Assembly (NCBI GenBank): GCA_947650285.1
Contig: CANTFL010000233.1
Coordinates: 1-64,000, forward strand
Length of the DNA: 64,000 bases
DNA from: Hyaloperonospora brassicae
Taxonomy: Eukaryota > Oomycota > Peronosporomycetes > Peronosporales > Peronosporaceae
Direction of reading: 5' to 3'
Of the stretch, positions 31,238 through 42,177 are shown in pieces. Every line of letters begins with the position of its first letter. Positions within the stretch are counted from its first letter, which is position 1. The notes beneath the pieces are model-generated. The model did not search any database and was not told the origin of the DNA. It worked only from the letters and a program-made list of their open reading frames with translations. The translations under genes were made by a program, and so were the position numbers.

Positions 31238-32353
31238 GTACGCCGCTAAACCAAGGAGCTATACGAAGTCCCTTGACATCGACTGGCACAGGCCAGTCTG
31301 TTATCGCCTTGATCTTCTCGGGATCGGGGCCTACGCCGTGTTTACCCACGATGCAACCAAGAAGTGGTATTTCTCTAGCCGCGAATATACACTTCTTGAG
31401 GTTTGAGTACAACTTATGCTTGCGCATAAGTTGAAGGACTTGACGAACGTGAGCTCTATAAACTTCAACGTCCGTTTTCCCTTCCATAGCCCGGCTATGG
31501 ACAAACATATCGTCGAAGTAACTCGGTGCGAAGTCTCGCACCGGTCTCAACAGGTTTATTACACATCTGATGAAGGTTGCAGGGGTATAGCTCAGCCCCT
31601 GTGACATCACTAGCCACTCCCACAGCATACCGCTGGGGGTACTCACTGCCGTGAACGGGATGTCCCGTTCACGCATGAGGATCTGATAGAATCCGTCCAT
31701 CGGATCCATGGACGAAAAGATGGTACTCTTTGACATACCATCTATGATTACGTCCTTGTTCGGTATCGGCGTCTGATCCAATACCGTTGCAGCATTCAAC
31801 TGGTTGAATGCGTGCGCTATCCGCCATTGTCCTGTGGCGTTTCGCACACAGAAGGTCGGAGAGCTGTGAGGGGATGTTGATTCCCTCACATGGCCCGCTG
31901 CTAAGCGATCGGCAAAGAACTTGTCGATCGCTAGTACTTGTTCACGAGACAGTGGCCACTGCTTCATGACACAATACTTCGGGCCCGGTTGTAGATCGAT
32001 CTCGTGTCGAGTGAATTTGTCTTTAGGCAACTCGCAAGGTACGGATTCAGGGAGCACGTCCTTGAATTCGATCAAATCCTTATACAAAGGATTTGCCTGA
32101 AGCGACTCCCAGTATTGAGACGTGTATCGCTCAATCCGAGTCTTCGTATCGAGTACACTTTCGTCCATCGATGAGCTGCTGAGACGATCTCGTTCTCAGC
32201 AAATACTGTAGCCGACCGAATGTCGGTCACATACTCATCCTCTGTGATGAGTATGAAGATCTGCTTGACTATGCCACTGCGCAGATCACGCAAGAACCGT
32301 TTCGGATCTAGCGTTGGCAACTGAGTTATCTCCGAAGTTAGTTTCGGATGCAC
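31149..32353 (-). pseudogene. Reverse transcriptase, Gypsy copy 2, matching element A
   Basis: The 339-codon frame (31149-32168) differs from that of element A at only a few residues and has YFDD, unlike the YFED of tandem copy 1. It shares with element A the same frameshift near KGLR. The neighbouring RNase H, by contrast, resembles tandem copy 1. This indicates sequence transfer between A and its host element. Confidence 0.85.
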
Positions 32354-32360
32354 AATTCGA

Positions 32361-32365
32361 TTCAG
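32361..32365. repeat. Target-site duplication of element B, left
   Basis: TTCAG precedes TGTATTGGG. The right counterpart at 39853-39857 is TTAAG, one mismatch. Element A at the same place has ATTAAGC, which supports TTAAG as the original. Confidence 0.65.
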
Positions 32366-32686
32366 TGTATTGGGCCACCCCGTTACATAAGTAGTCTCGA
32401 TTAAGTTTACATGTTTCTATAGTAGGATGGATACATCCGAAGTAGCGAATGTAGCAAGTCGCTGATTTGTAGCTGGTTTAATGGGCTTAATCCATTATGA
32501 GACAGTAATATATTGACACGTAGATTGAGTGGTTCTCATGAATTCATGATAAATATTCGTACTTAGGATTATGAAAGACAAAAAATTAAATAGATATTAA
32601 AAATACTTCATACCTAAAACTTGGGTTTAAGGCTTCCTGAGCATAGATAATGAAAGTTTAGTACAGGTTGTTCAAGCCCCGTTGCA
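32366..32686 (+). repeat. 5' LTR of element B
   Basis: The LTR starts TGTATTGGGCC, with the palindromic CCCCGTTACA just inside, and ends CCCCGTTGCA. The 303-bp core 32371-32673 matches 39538-39840 with a single A/G difference. Confidence 0.85.
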
Positions 32687-32934
32687 CCTGGTCGTACTTT
32701 GTAGTTCCTCCCATGCCCGAGTTCAAGATTAGCGATTCGTCGTACTTTGACGCTCCAGACACGAGTCTAAAGCACGCGACTTTTCCCATCTCACTGGTGC
32801 TGAGTGGGATGCCCTTATTACCTTCACGGTGATATCTGGAAAGGCATTCGCTGTGATTCTGATAAAATCAGATACTCCTGATGGGCAGCGTCTCGCCATA
32901 CACGACTTCTTAGTTCGCGATCTCGAAGAATCCA

Positions 32935-33780
32935 ATGGCGAGTTTTAACTACCTCGCGGACTTCACAATACGATGTCGTGAAAATGGAGACCTCCGTCAA
33001 CTCTGGCGAAGGCAAATACGCTTGTCGCTGTCGCGTTGGATACAAAAGGTTGACATCGCTATTACCTCGAAACTTCTCGAGGCTCCACAAGCCAAGGTCA
33101 ACTTGTTTCTTTCCCGTCTTACTAGGAAAGCCAAGGATGGGATCTGGGTAAACTTGTTAAAAACGAGTATGCGTTCCTCACTCTTTAAGCCATTCAGAGT
33201 GGCCTTCGGCTCGCTTTCGAGCCGCTGCGAGAAGACAAGTTGGTGCGCTCAAGCTTCCTGTCGCCGAGACAGGATAGGATGGCCATGTGCGACTACGTGG
33301 AGATGGCTCGACGTCTGGCGTCGTCCATTGTCACGCATCCCATGGACAATTGCACACAAGTAGACGTCTCTGTCGACTTTTTGGGCGAGGAGCACTCGCC
33401 TATCGCTGAAACGCGCTGAGCCTGCCGCGTTGGAGGAGGCTTTCGATATCGCCCTGCGTGAGGACGTAAGAGTACCAAGGCCTACACCAAGCCTTCAATT
33501 GTTACCGCCGTCAGATGAGCGGGTCCGGCACCTATAGAGATAAATACTACTGATTCGTCGGGTAACCGACGACGTATTACTTCTTGCAAGGGCGACGTTC
33601 GTAACGGACGTCAGATTCTTAGCTTTCTTTGTATAAAACTAGGTCATCGCGCGGCTGAACGCCGCGCGCCAGCACCGTTGTCGGAGCATACGATGGACGT
33701 GCATCACGAGAGAGGTCTTCGCTTGAACGTCCGAAAGACGGCCTAGAACAGTAGGTGCAGGGCACCCTACTGGTTTAAAG
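32935..33780 (+). pseudogene. Gag remnant, element B
   Basis: The frame 32935-33363 contains [20 protein letters not shown]. After a frameshift the Gag core continues ([33 protein letters not shown]). A worn zinc knuckle region (CIKLGHRAAERRAP) lies at about 33620-33680. Several frameshifts make it non-functional. Confidence 0.65.
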
Positions 33781-33965
33781 TTGGTTCGGGTCCACCGGTG
33801 AAAGACCGGTTATATAGCCCTTCTGTGCAGCGTGCACGGTCAAATTCCATCACTACAAGTGGTATTCCACGCCTGATCAGTGAAACCGCATGCCGCCGGT
33901 ACCCGACGACATCTATGAGAGCTCCTATATTAAAGAGCGACAAAAGATTTTTTTCTTAATTTTGG

Positions 33966-34550
33966 GTGTCAATGCTGCCACCCATTATACAGGTCCGCGA
34001 GGGACATGGCCAAGTAGTTGTAAAGCTCGCTAACGGGGCATCGCGCCGCGTATTACGTCGTGAAATGTCGATGCCGTACACGTTTGACGGCTTTGGCAGC
34101 AACGACATTTCGTTGGTGATGGTTATGAATTATGCATTTGATTTCATCCTGGGCATGCCATGGTTGGCGCGCTATAAGCCCCAGATTGACTGGTTAGCCA
34201 GATCAGTGAGACGTCGAAGTAAATTCGACGTCAGCGGAGTGTTCACCCATCTCTTGGTGTCTCCAAGTGATTGGCCGAACGTTGCAGTAGTGGATCGTAC
34301 TACCACGAAAATAGCAGTGCACAGAGCTAGCGATGGCCTTCTCAGAACCTTTTGTTCCGGCCTTTACGCACGATTGACGATGGCTCCTTGCTTTGCAGCA
34401 AAACGTACGACGAGGACGAGCAGTGCCTCCCGCACGAATATGACGGGTTTGAACAAGGCTTCCCCACGAGCGAGCGGTGGTCGAACATGGCTTCCCACCT
34501 ACACCCATTGTGGTCGAGCAGAGGCTCTCACAAGAGCAAGATGTGGCTGA
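33966..34550 (+). pseudogene. Aspartic protease remnant, element B
   Basis: The frame opens with VKLANGASRRVLRREMSMPY and contains FDFILGMPWLARYKPQIDW, the conserved end of the Ty3/Gypsy protease domain. The catalytic Asp segment would lie upstream of 33966 and is not open. The part after about 34250 is probably out of frame. Confidence 0.65.
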
Positions 34551-35150
34551 GCAGGGGTTCGCCACCGAGTGTGACGGGGATGGACAAGAGTCGTCACGTG
34601 CGAACATGATTGTCGAATAGAGGTATTTATCATCGCCCACTGTGGTTAAAGAACGGTTCCCACATGAGCAAGACGTGGTCGAGCAGGGGCTCCCGCATCA
34701 TGCGTCGACGGACGACTATGGGCAACTCCCGGAGCGCGGTTTCGACGTCCTGGATGCGGATATCCAGAGTCTGGAGGGGTGTGCAGATTTATTACCTGAC
34801 TGCGGACGCGAGCTTCGATCTCAACTCGAAGCACGATGGGGTCATAGGCTTTGTGAAATCAGCATTGGAATGTGTCCATGCTATTGTGTACGTGGACAAG
34901 AGTCGACATAGGCGCTAATACATTGAAGTAGCGAGTTCACCTCGTGTCGCGTCACGATTATACTCCTTCCAGGTCTTTTCTGGAAGAATTTTTTACGTGA
35001 CATCAAGGGAGGCACGGTGGAACGTGTACGTCTGATCACCAAGGAAGTGACCTATGAGCCAAACGAAGAGCGAATGACGCGTCCTCGAAGCGCTAGCAAA
35101 AGTCAGCGCGTTAAGTCAGATTTGCGTCGCAATCTTGGGAGGCTCTGCGT

Positions 35151-35861
35151 ATGTCTGGCAACCTTGTCCACAATATTGTTCGAGCGTATGCAGGCGTGTT
35201 CCCGGAGAAGATCCCGTATGCACTTCCTACTGATCGTGGTGTTTGGCACGAGATATGTCTTGTGCCAGGCTCTGAAGATTGTGTGACACGGCAGTGGCCG
35301 TTGAATCGAGACCAAGGTGAATCTATTATTGCATCCTTTGAAGTTCGTCACAAGGCCGGTATTGTGCGTGAGATTATCTTACCACATTCGAGTCCAACCT
35401 TCTGCATGCAGAAGGCTACGAGAAGCTGGCGTATAGTGCATTCGTTTAACAAGCTAAAAGATGCCAATATACCTAACCAAACGCCTATTTTTAGGAAAGA
35501 CATGGTTCTGAACTCCATGTCAGAAAGTTTCATCTTCAGCGCCATCAATTTTACCGATGGCTTCTACCAAATATTGATGCGACAGAGCAACATCCCACTC
35601 GCTGCGGTGGGTACCCCGAGTGGTGTGTTATGGGAGTGGCTGATGATGCCACAAGGATTGAAGAACGCACCAGTATTTTCAATCGGATGGTGTCTCAAGT
35701 GTAATATCCGCTTCGAGACTTTGCACCTAGCTAATTCCATGACATTTTTTGTCCACAGTCGTGCTGAGGGCAACCTTAACGCTGTACAAGCTCACCTTCA
35801 ACACCTGAAGCAGGTGTTTCAAGTTATGCGAGACAATAAGTCGTATGTAAACTTGAAATAG
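35151..35861 (+). pseudogene. Reverse transcriptase remnant, element B
   Basis: The 236-codon frame has RQWPLNRDQGE, LPHSSPTFCMQKATRSWRI, NQTPIFRKDMVL, NFTDGFYQILMR and TPSGVLWEWLMMPQGLKNAP. The YFDD box is replaced (NSMTFFVHSRAE), so the enzyme would be dead. The first catalytic aspartate region reads INFTDGF. A stop follows at 35859-35861. Confidence 0.85.
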
Positions 35862-36150
35862 TGTGTATTCTGTACAACGGAGATTCCGGTGCTGGGTAGC
35901 TACGTGAGTTTATCTGGGGTTAAAACCGATCAAAAGAAGATTTCCTGAATCTGTTCTTGGCCCACACCCAATAACCCTACGGGTTTTGTCAATGGATCGG
36001 TCTAGCTAATTACTTGAATAAGTACACAAAGGATTACGCCGGTTCTATACATCCTCTGTCGTCCTTTTTGAAGAAATACGCCACATTGACGTGGCCTCCC
36101 GAGCACCAAGCGGTCTTTAATCAGTAAAGAAGAGCCTGGCGTCGGCGCCA

Positions 36151-36669
36151 GTGTTGATACTACCTGACGACACCAAGCCGTTTCACGTGGTGTGTGATGC
36201 AAGTGACTTTGCAATTGGTTGCGCCCTCATGCAGTTTTATCATGAGGGCCGTGAAAGAGTCGTGAGCTACCAATCACGACAGATACAGCCGGCAGAGAAG
36301 AACTATCCGGTTCACGATGAGGAACTGCTAGCGATGCGCTACGCACTTATCAAGTTTCGTGTCCACCTACTAGTCGAACGCACGTTCGTCCTGTATACGG
36401 ATCATGCATCGCTGCGAAAAGGAATGAAGAGCTCACACCTGTCACAAAGGATAGCACAGTGGCTCTCTTTCTTCTCCGAGTACGACTTCGTAGTGCACTA
36501 CAATCCAGGCAAGACTAACATTCTTGCTGACGCACAGTCACGACGTCCAGTTTATGATCCTCGTATGGCACTGAGTCGTCAGGCAACTGACGACGATGGT
36601 GAAGACGATCGATGTGCGACGTGTGTGTCGTTGAATCTAACTCGATTGACACCCGAGGTATGCCTTTAG
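36151..36669 (+). pseudogene. RNase H domain, element B
   Basis: The 172-codon open frame has FHVVCDASDFAIGCALMQF, NYPVHDEELLAMRYALIKF, LYTDHASLRKGMK and NILADAQSRRP. The acidic catalytic residues are present. It is the best-preserved part of element B. Confidence 0.8.
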
Positions 36670-36789
36670 ATGAAATCCTTGCGGCTTACGCGAAAATTCA
36701 GATCAGGCGGACATCGTTGCGTATCTACGCGCCCCTAGTGAAGTTTTACTGGAAGCTCTTTCGCGAACGAAGCGTGGCCACATTCAACG

Positions 36790-38180
36790 ATATTGTATGG
36801 ACGGTGATCTGCTGTTGTACAGCATCGATAAATCCGATGCACCTCAAACGGTGATTGCGAATGACTTGGATCTGCGTGCTCGGAACACCTACAATTTTCA
36901 TGATGCCCCAATTGGCGGTCATCTAGGCCGCGAAAAGACTTTTGCGGCTGTTACGTGAAGTTTGCTGGTCTACATGTACAAGTGCGTTCGCAATTTAATA
37001 CGCACCTGCGAAATCTGTCAGCGAATGAAGCTATTCCCATCGTTGCAGGCACCCGTGCGACCCCTGCTGATTTCAGCTGAGGCTTAACGCTCACTTACTA
37101 TGGATTTTCTTTTCAGGGTGCACACGATAGTCAAGATCGAAAAGGTATTTTGGTCTTTGTGGACATATTCAGCAAAATGAGACATCTGGTGCCTGTTCAC
37201 GCAACGATTACCGCGGCTGAGACCGCGGTGCACTTCATTGACACTGTGCATTGCCACAAAGATTTACCTTACATCATTGCTTCAGACCTTGATACTCGTT
37301 TCATATCTTCATTTTGGACATCATTGTTTCAACTGCTTGGCACGAAGTCGCAAATGTCGACAGCAGCCCATCCGGAAACTGATGGGAAAACAGAGCGGAA
37401 AACCGGGTCCTCGAAGATATTCTTTAGTTGTACGCAAATTTCTTCACGAGTTTTAAGTGCATTTTTGCCACTTGCGGAGTTTGCACTCAACAACGCTGTT
37501 CACGCGTCAACGGGGTTATTCCCATTTTTTTGAATTTGGCTGGTCATCCTCGTGTACCTACTCTTATTGCCATTATTAGCTCATGGCTCTTCGTGGCTCC
37601 ACTCTGAAGGGCGATGATAGTGATAAATACCGATCGAGTGAAGCTCACTGTATTCTGAGCGCGAATTTGTGTCACCCGATCCAAGGCAAATCCTTATGTT
37701 TGAGGCCACGCGACGTCGAGTCCCCTCTAGCTCAAAGGACTGCACATACACTGATTGACCCTTCTTCGGGTATGCGAATACCTCAAGCCAACAACGCGCC
37801 GATTGAGTCGGCGCGACCGATTGATGACATGGCTGTGTCGATATTATTACTCCAACATCAATCCGTCACGAGGTTTGTACGAGACACTCTCCGATCCGCA
37901 GTGTACCAACATAAAGCGAATGCAGACCAACGTGGCGGAAAGAACATGAGTACAATTAAGAAGCGTGATCGTGTAGTGCTTTCTACTGAAAGCCTACGAG
38001 ATTCATCAGTAAATAATCAAGGCGCGAGTAAGATCGCGCCACGTTACATCGACCCACTCACAGTTCTCAAGGCGAAAAGCGATGCCTAAATGCTGGACAT
38101 CCCTTCGTCGCTGCGACTTACTCCGACGATTTACGTCGGGCGGCTCAAGGATTATCGTCCAGATACGCTTCACGAATTGG
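36790..38180 (+). pseudogene. Integrase remnant, element B
   Basis: The HHCC zinc-binding region is readable at about 36890-37030 (HDAPIGGHLGREKT, CEICQRMK). The core frame 37150-37533 has MVFVDIFSKMRHLVPVHATI, IIASDLDTRF and AAHPETDGKTERK. The GPY/F-like IAPRYIDPLTVL lies near 38035-38075 and TPTIYVGRLKDYRP at about 38110-38155. Stops and frameshifts interrupt it. Confidence 0.75.
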
Positions 38181-38918
38181 CTCCGACCCATAGTAACAGG
38201 CTATATGTCGACTTTCCCTATCGCCTTGTTCAACGCACCAGCGACATCGGACGTGGCTGCATTCCAGTCTGCGCGTGTCTAAGAAACTGGCGTTCTAGGT
38301 TTCGCATCCGTTCAAGCAGCTCGCGGTTCGACTGTCATATATCGCTCGCTGTTCTCTCTGCCCGCGCAGCACGTTCATGCGCAAATTCAGCTTCCAGATG
38401 GGCATCGACAGCCTTGTTCACTGCCGCGCCCACATCGTCCTGGGCAACCAGGACGCCAGCGCTACCATCTCGAGGGCCTGCCGTCGCTTGCGGACGCGGA
38501 ACGTCAGAAGCGCTGGATCGTAAAGCGTTTACTGGGCCACGAGGACCCTCGTCGCGACTTCATGCGCGCGCAAGTATCGTGTACGCCGGCTTGGGTTACC
38601 ACCCAAGCATGATACGTAGGAACCGAGCTCCTCGATTCTTCAAAAGTTTTCCAGACGTCGTCGGCGTACGAGTACGTGCATACTCTCGATCCAGATATGG
38701 CCGACGACGTTAATGCTCTTGCGGTGAGCGAGAACGTGACGAACGACAGCGTTTTTGTGGTGAAGCGTCACCACGACAACGAGACCAAGAAGGACGACGT
38801 AAACGTCGCGGCGACCCTGTTTCACCACGACCACGCGAACGAGAATGGCAGGATGAGCGTGTGCCACCACGATCCCGATAATGCGAGTAGTGTCGCCATT
38901 TCGACGCGCCAAGAATAA
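38090..38918 (+). other. Element B tail between integrase and 3' LTR
   Basis: A short chromodomain-like start (RWIVKRLLGHED) is readable near 38500-38545 in one frame but goes no further. The frame 38676-38918 is rich in His, Asp and Asn (HHDNETKKDD, HHDHANENGR) and unrecognised. This may be a degenerate integrase tail. Confidence 0.35.
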
Positions 38919-39080
38919 CCGCGATCTTGCGCTATATAAGTTCCGCTCAAACCTTTTTATTTAGAGCTGTTCGTATTCGCTGAGTGGATACTTGGCGACA
39001 TGTCGTTGCCAATCTTCGCAATTTGGACGTAGCATCGAGTCGCAAAAATAACAGTAGATGTGCACGTGGACGTAGCAGAG

Positions 39081-39453
39081 TCAATGTACGTTCCATGCGT
39101 TATCGCATATCTTCTCGCGCAGCACCCCGAAAGAGTGGTCGGCGCAGATGGCTTCGCGATTGACAAGCCACATTTGAAAGTTACTTTTGCCTTCAAGCAT
39201 TCGGTTCCACAGGTGTATAAACACGCACCAAGAAAGCTGGAGCGAATCGTGTGAGATACCTTCAACACTCTTCCCATGTAATCCGCGGAACCGCTGAAAG
39301 TAGTCATGTATCATTTTAAGGGAGCCCGGATCTTGATCTCCAAAAAAATCGTACAGCGCCCAAAGAATCAGGTGCTGATCCATCACGTGGTCTATCAAAC
39401 TCCCGCTGATTGCGCGCGGGAGTGTTGTGGTGTTGGCGTTTGCGTCTTCGGTC
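39081..39453 (-). CDS. Unrecognised antisense ORF next to the 3' LTR of element B
   Basis: The minus-strand frame is open from inside the LTR (39545) to a TGA at 39081. The first ATG gives about 124 codons (MTEDANANTTT...). The middle has a balanced, protein-like composition (LILWALYDFFGDQDPGSLK, SWCVFIHLWNRMLEGK). I do not recognise it. Its place, just inside the 3' LTR and opposite to pol, is the same as that of the antisense gene of the other Gypsy elements, but I see no sequence similarity. It could be a captured host fragment or chance. Confidence 0.35.
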
Positions 39454-39532
39454 ATTGTTTGGACTGAGCAGACGTTGGGGTCTTGAAGTTGAGCACTCAC
39501 GGTGCGTAAGTGCTGTCTTGAGGAGAGGGTGA

Positions 39533-39852
39533 TGTAATGGGCCACCCCGTTACATAAGTAGTCTCGATTAAGTTTACATGTTTCTATAGTAGGATGGATA
39601 CATCCGAAGTAGCGAATGTAGCAAGTCGCTGATTTGTAGCTGGTTTAATGGGCTTAATCCATTATGAGACAGTAATATATTGACACGTAGATTGAGTGGT
39701 TCTCATGAATTCATGATAAATATTCGTACTTAGGATTATGAAAGACAAAAAATTAAATAGATATTAAAAATACTTCATACCTAAAACTTGGGTTTAAGGC
39801 TTCCTGAGCATAGATAATGAAAGTTTAGTACGGGTTGTTCCATCCCCAAACA
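39533..39852 (+). repeat. 3' LTR of element B
   Basis: The LTR starts TGTAATGGG directly after the polypurine tract GGAGAGGGTGA. It ends CCCCAAACA, while the partner ends CCCCGTTGCA. Core identity with the left LTR is near perfect, but the last 13 bases differ. Confidence 0.85.
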
Positions 39853-39857
39853 TTAAG
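39853..39857. repeat. Target-site duplication of element B, right
   Basis: TTAAG precedes the resumed Gypsy copy 2 sequence (GCCTACGCTTGATCCGTC), which aligns with the protease to reverse transcriptase interval of copy 1 and element A. Confidence 0.65.
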
Positions 39858-40091
39858 CATGGAATTGCCTACGCTTGATCCGTCATTACCCAAGACATTC
39901 ACTGTCTCGATTACTTCCTGGAAAGGCGCATCCACAGGATCCAGTAGAGCATTCTACACAGTGTAGTGACCATCTAAACTGTGTTTTTGTACAGTCGTAC
40001 TACCGACCGTACCGCAAGTGAGGCCATCGCACTCACTCGCTATACACCTACACGCTTGAGGACGCTCCAAGATATTCTTGGGATCGCCCTG

Positions 40092-40439
40092 TCATGCAAA
40101 TGTGGTAGGCATCGATACTGATCGATGCTGCCAGTTCACCCTTGGCTCGTATATACTGAGCAAAGGTAGTCCTAGGATGACATTAAACATGTCACCTAGG
40201 TCGAGTACGATGAAGTTATCATCGTACCGTTCATCTTTCAACGTGAAGTGGATGCCGACTACACATTTCTTTACAATAATCGATGCGCCTGTCAATAGGC
40301 GCACCGTAATTCTTGTTGGATAGATCTCCCGCTGCAAGAAGGTGATACTTCCAGCCTCTGGTGTATGGCCATAAATAGAGTTGTTTAACGCATCACAGTC
40401 AACTAGGGCGCGTAGTGACAAGTCCGTTGTCTCTTCCAA
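40092..40439 (-). pseudogene. Aspartic protease remnant, Gypsy copy 2
   Basis: The frame has LRALVDCDALNNSIYG where element A has LLALVDCGASNNFVRR, so the glycine is lost. It also has FNVILGLPLLSIYEPRVNW. It is more divergent from copy 1 than the left half of the element is. Confidence 0.7.
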
Positions 40440-40899
40440 TGTCTAGGCGACTAAATACAATTCATCAATAGGTGCAAAGACACACAGAGACTTTGTGTCG
40501 AGAGCAACCCTCATCAAGAGATTTGCAAATTCTTTTGATGTTGCCGGATCAGTAGGGCGCTCCTCATCAACTAAACCCGACCATTATTTGATGGTCTGCT
40601 TTGCTGTTGCACGTTTGCAACAGAATCGGACCCTCGTCCTCTAGTTCTCCTGGCTCGTCGACGCACTGCGCTCAGCACCGCATGGCGCTGGGCGATGGAT
40701 ACTGCATTTGTATGCACAGTGTCCCGGATTATAACAGCGATGGCATCTTAACATTCGCTCGTCGCTCCCAGGGAGAGGTTTCTTGACCTAGACATGACAG
40801 AGGTCCATAAATTCTGGACCTCCAACCGCTAATCGTTTTTGGTTGAGATAGGGGGTCAGCGTAGTGTGAGCCTGTCTTACACTAAAGTCTTCCTGATCC

Positions 40900-41555
40900 T
40901 CAGTGTTGATTTGCTTCGGACAGCGTCTTAATTCCTCCTCGAAACAGGTGGTCTCTGACATGATCATCTGCAAGACCTTGAATGAATTTTGGGATCTTCA
41001 CAAATTCATGTACAGGGTTCACTACCATGCAACTTGCAAGGTAAAGTACATGCTGAGCGTGAGTGTGAACCTTACGCTTACCATGTATGATCTCAAGGAG
41101 TTCAGAAAGAGTCCTGAACTCTGCCAAGGGAGGCTGAAACGTCTCACCCAACAGGGTATTGAAGACGTCTAACGACTCAAACACATTCGGGCCGTGAAAT
41201 TTGAGATTCGGGGCCATATTCCCGGCTTCCCCTGCCAAGTAGGACTGAGAAAATGATACTTGCATTTGCTCATTGTGGATGCGACGGGATTCAATGGCAC
41301 CGTCGACTTCGACGAACCATCTTAATAAGGAGTAGCCACGACAACGTGATACTTGGATATGTCTAGCTTAAGCAATTTCTGGCGACGCTCACGCTTTGGC
41401 AGCGTGGACTGAGACTGATGCTGCATCAGTTCTTCAATCCGCTGGTGATCTTGTTGTTTTAACAAGGTCACCTGCGCTCGCGACTCGTCAAGTTCTCGCT
41501 GCAAGAACTTGCTACTGACGGATTGCCGCTGGTCTCTTTCCCTTGTCGATAGCAT
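40900..41555 (-). pseudogene. Gag remnant, Gypsy copy 2
   Basis: The frame 40900-41265 has LAGEAGNMAPNLKFHG, TFQPPLAEFRTLSELLEI, and KFIQGLADDHVRDHLF. 41322-41555 has the Gln/Glu coiled-coil region (LKQQDHQRIEELMQHQ). It clearly differs from the gag of copy 1 and of element A, so it represents another variant. Confidence 0.7.
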
Positions 41556-41738
41556 GGCCCAGATAGCTTCCTAACCAATGATTCGAACTTATTCGTTAGT
41601 TCGCACTCTATTCGACATCGATCACACGGGAGTGGATTTCACGAGTTCTGTGAAAGATGTCGCCTTCGACTACGTCCAACATGTTCATGTTGCGCAATGC
41701 GAGTGTGGTCCTCGGACGGACTACAAAGTGCTACCAGG

Positions 41739-42177
41739 TGTAACGAGGCCTGACGACTACGTACTGGACTACCAGTACGGAGTTTACCTTTCAGTGAAAA
41801 CTGTGAAGCTTAGGGCCCAGATAGGTGTAAACAGTTACACCTAGGATGGTAAAGACTAAGGCAAAGGATCTAATCGTGGTGAAGGTAAAACTGTTATTTA
41901 TACAATAAAGTGCTATCCTTCTTGAGTCTCTTTTCCTCCTGACTTAATTATATTAATCTGACTTAACTTATGATGACATCTGCTCACTACTCATTGCGCG
42001 AGTCTAACAGATATTGGTGGGTTGATATCATCACGATATCAACTAATGAGTATACCCTTCGGTCGTCCAGCAACATGTTCATCCTTTGTGTTATTGTTGA
42101 AAGCATATTCAACATATTATTCTTTATTGTCATTTTATCCTTAATGACAACTTCATGTAACGAGCTACCCCGTTACA
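41739..42177 (-). repeat. 5' LTR of Gypsy copy 2 (right end)
   Basis: The 439-bp LTR starts TGTAACGAGG and ends CCCCGTTACA. It has the LTR hairpin (42021-42029 with 42035-42043). The primer-binding site lies at about 41720-41736. It is quite different from the left LTR at 18724, so the two ends may come from different elements. Confidence 0.8.

Larger units (their letters stand above)
32366..39852 (+). mobile_element. Element B: degenerate Ty3/Gypsy retrotransposon, plus strand
   Basis: Element B is bounded by direct repeats 32366-32686 and 39533-39852. A polypurine tract (GGAGAGGGTGA, 39522-39532) sits next to the right LTR and a primer-binding site at about 32689. The order is gag, protease, reverse transcriptase, RNase H, integrase, then a tail of unclear origin. 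All coding parts carry stops or frameshifts. The LTR cores are nearly identical (one difference in 303 bp), in contrast to the decayed interior. Confidence 0.88.
18724..42177 (-). mobile_element. Gypsy retrotransposon, tandem copy 2, interrupted by nested elements A and B
   Basis: The left LTR (18724-19192) sits at exactly the same insertion site as copy 1. The right LTR is 41739-42177, with the same primer-binding site inside. Removing element A (21891-29871) and element B (32366-39852) plus one target copy each leaves about 8.0 kb, the size of copy 1 and of A. The order on the minus strand is gag (40900-41555), protease (40092-40439), B, reverse transcriptase (31149-32168), RNase H (30590-31237), integrase (29877-30240), A, then integrase tail, chromodomain and the antisense ORF (19327-21961). 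The coding regions are broken. The flanks GCGCA and AAAAT show no target-site duplication. Confidence 0.85.

Noticed and set aside
38640..38912. 90-codon minus-strand frame rich in Val and His
   Set aside because: It is the mirror of a His/Asp-rich plus-strand frame at 38676-38918; neither is supported as a gene.
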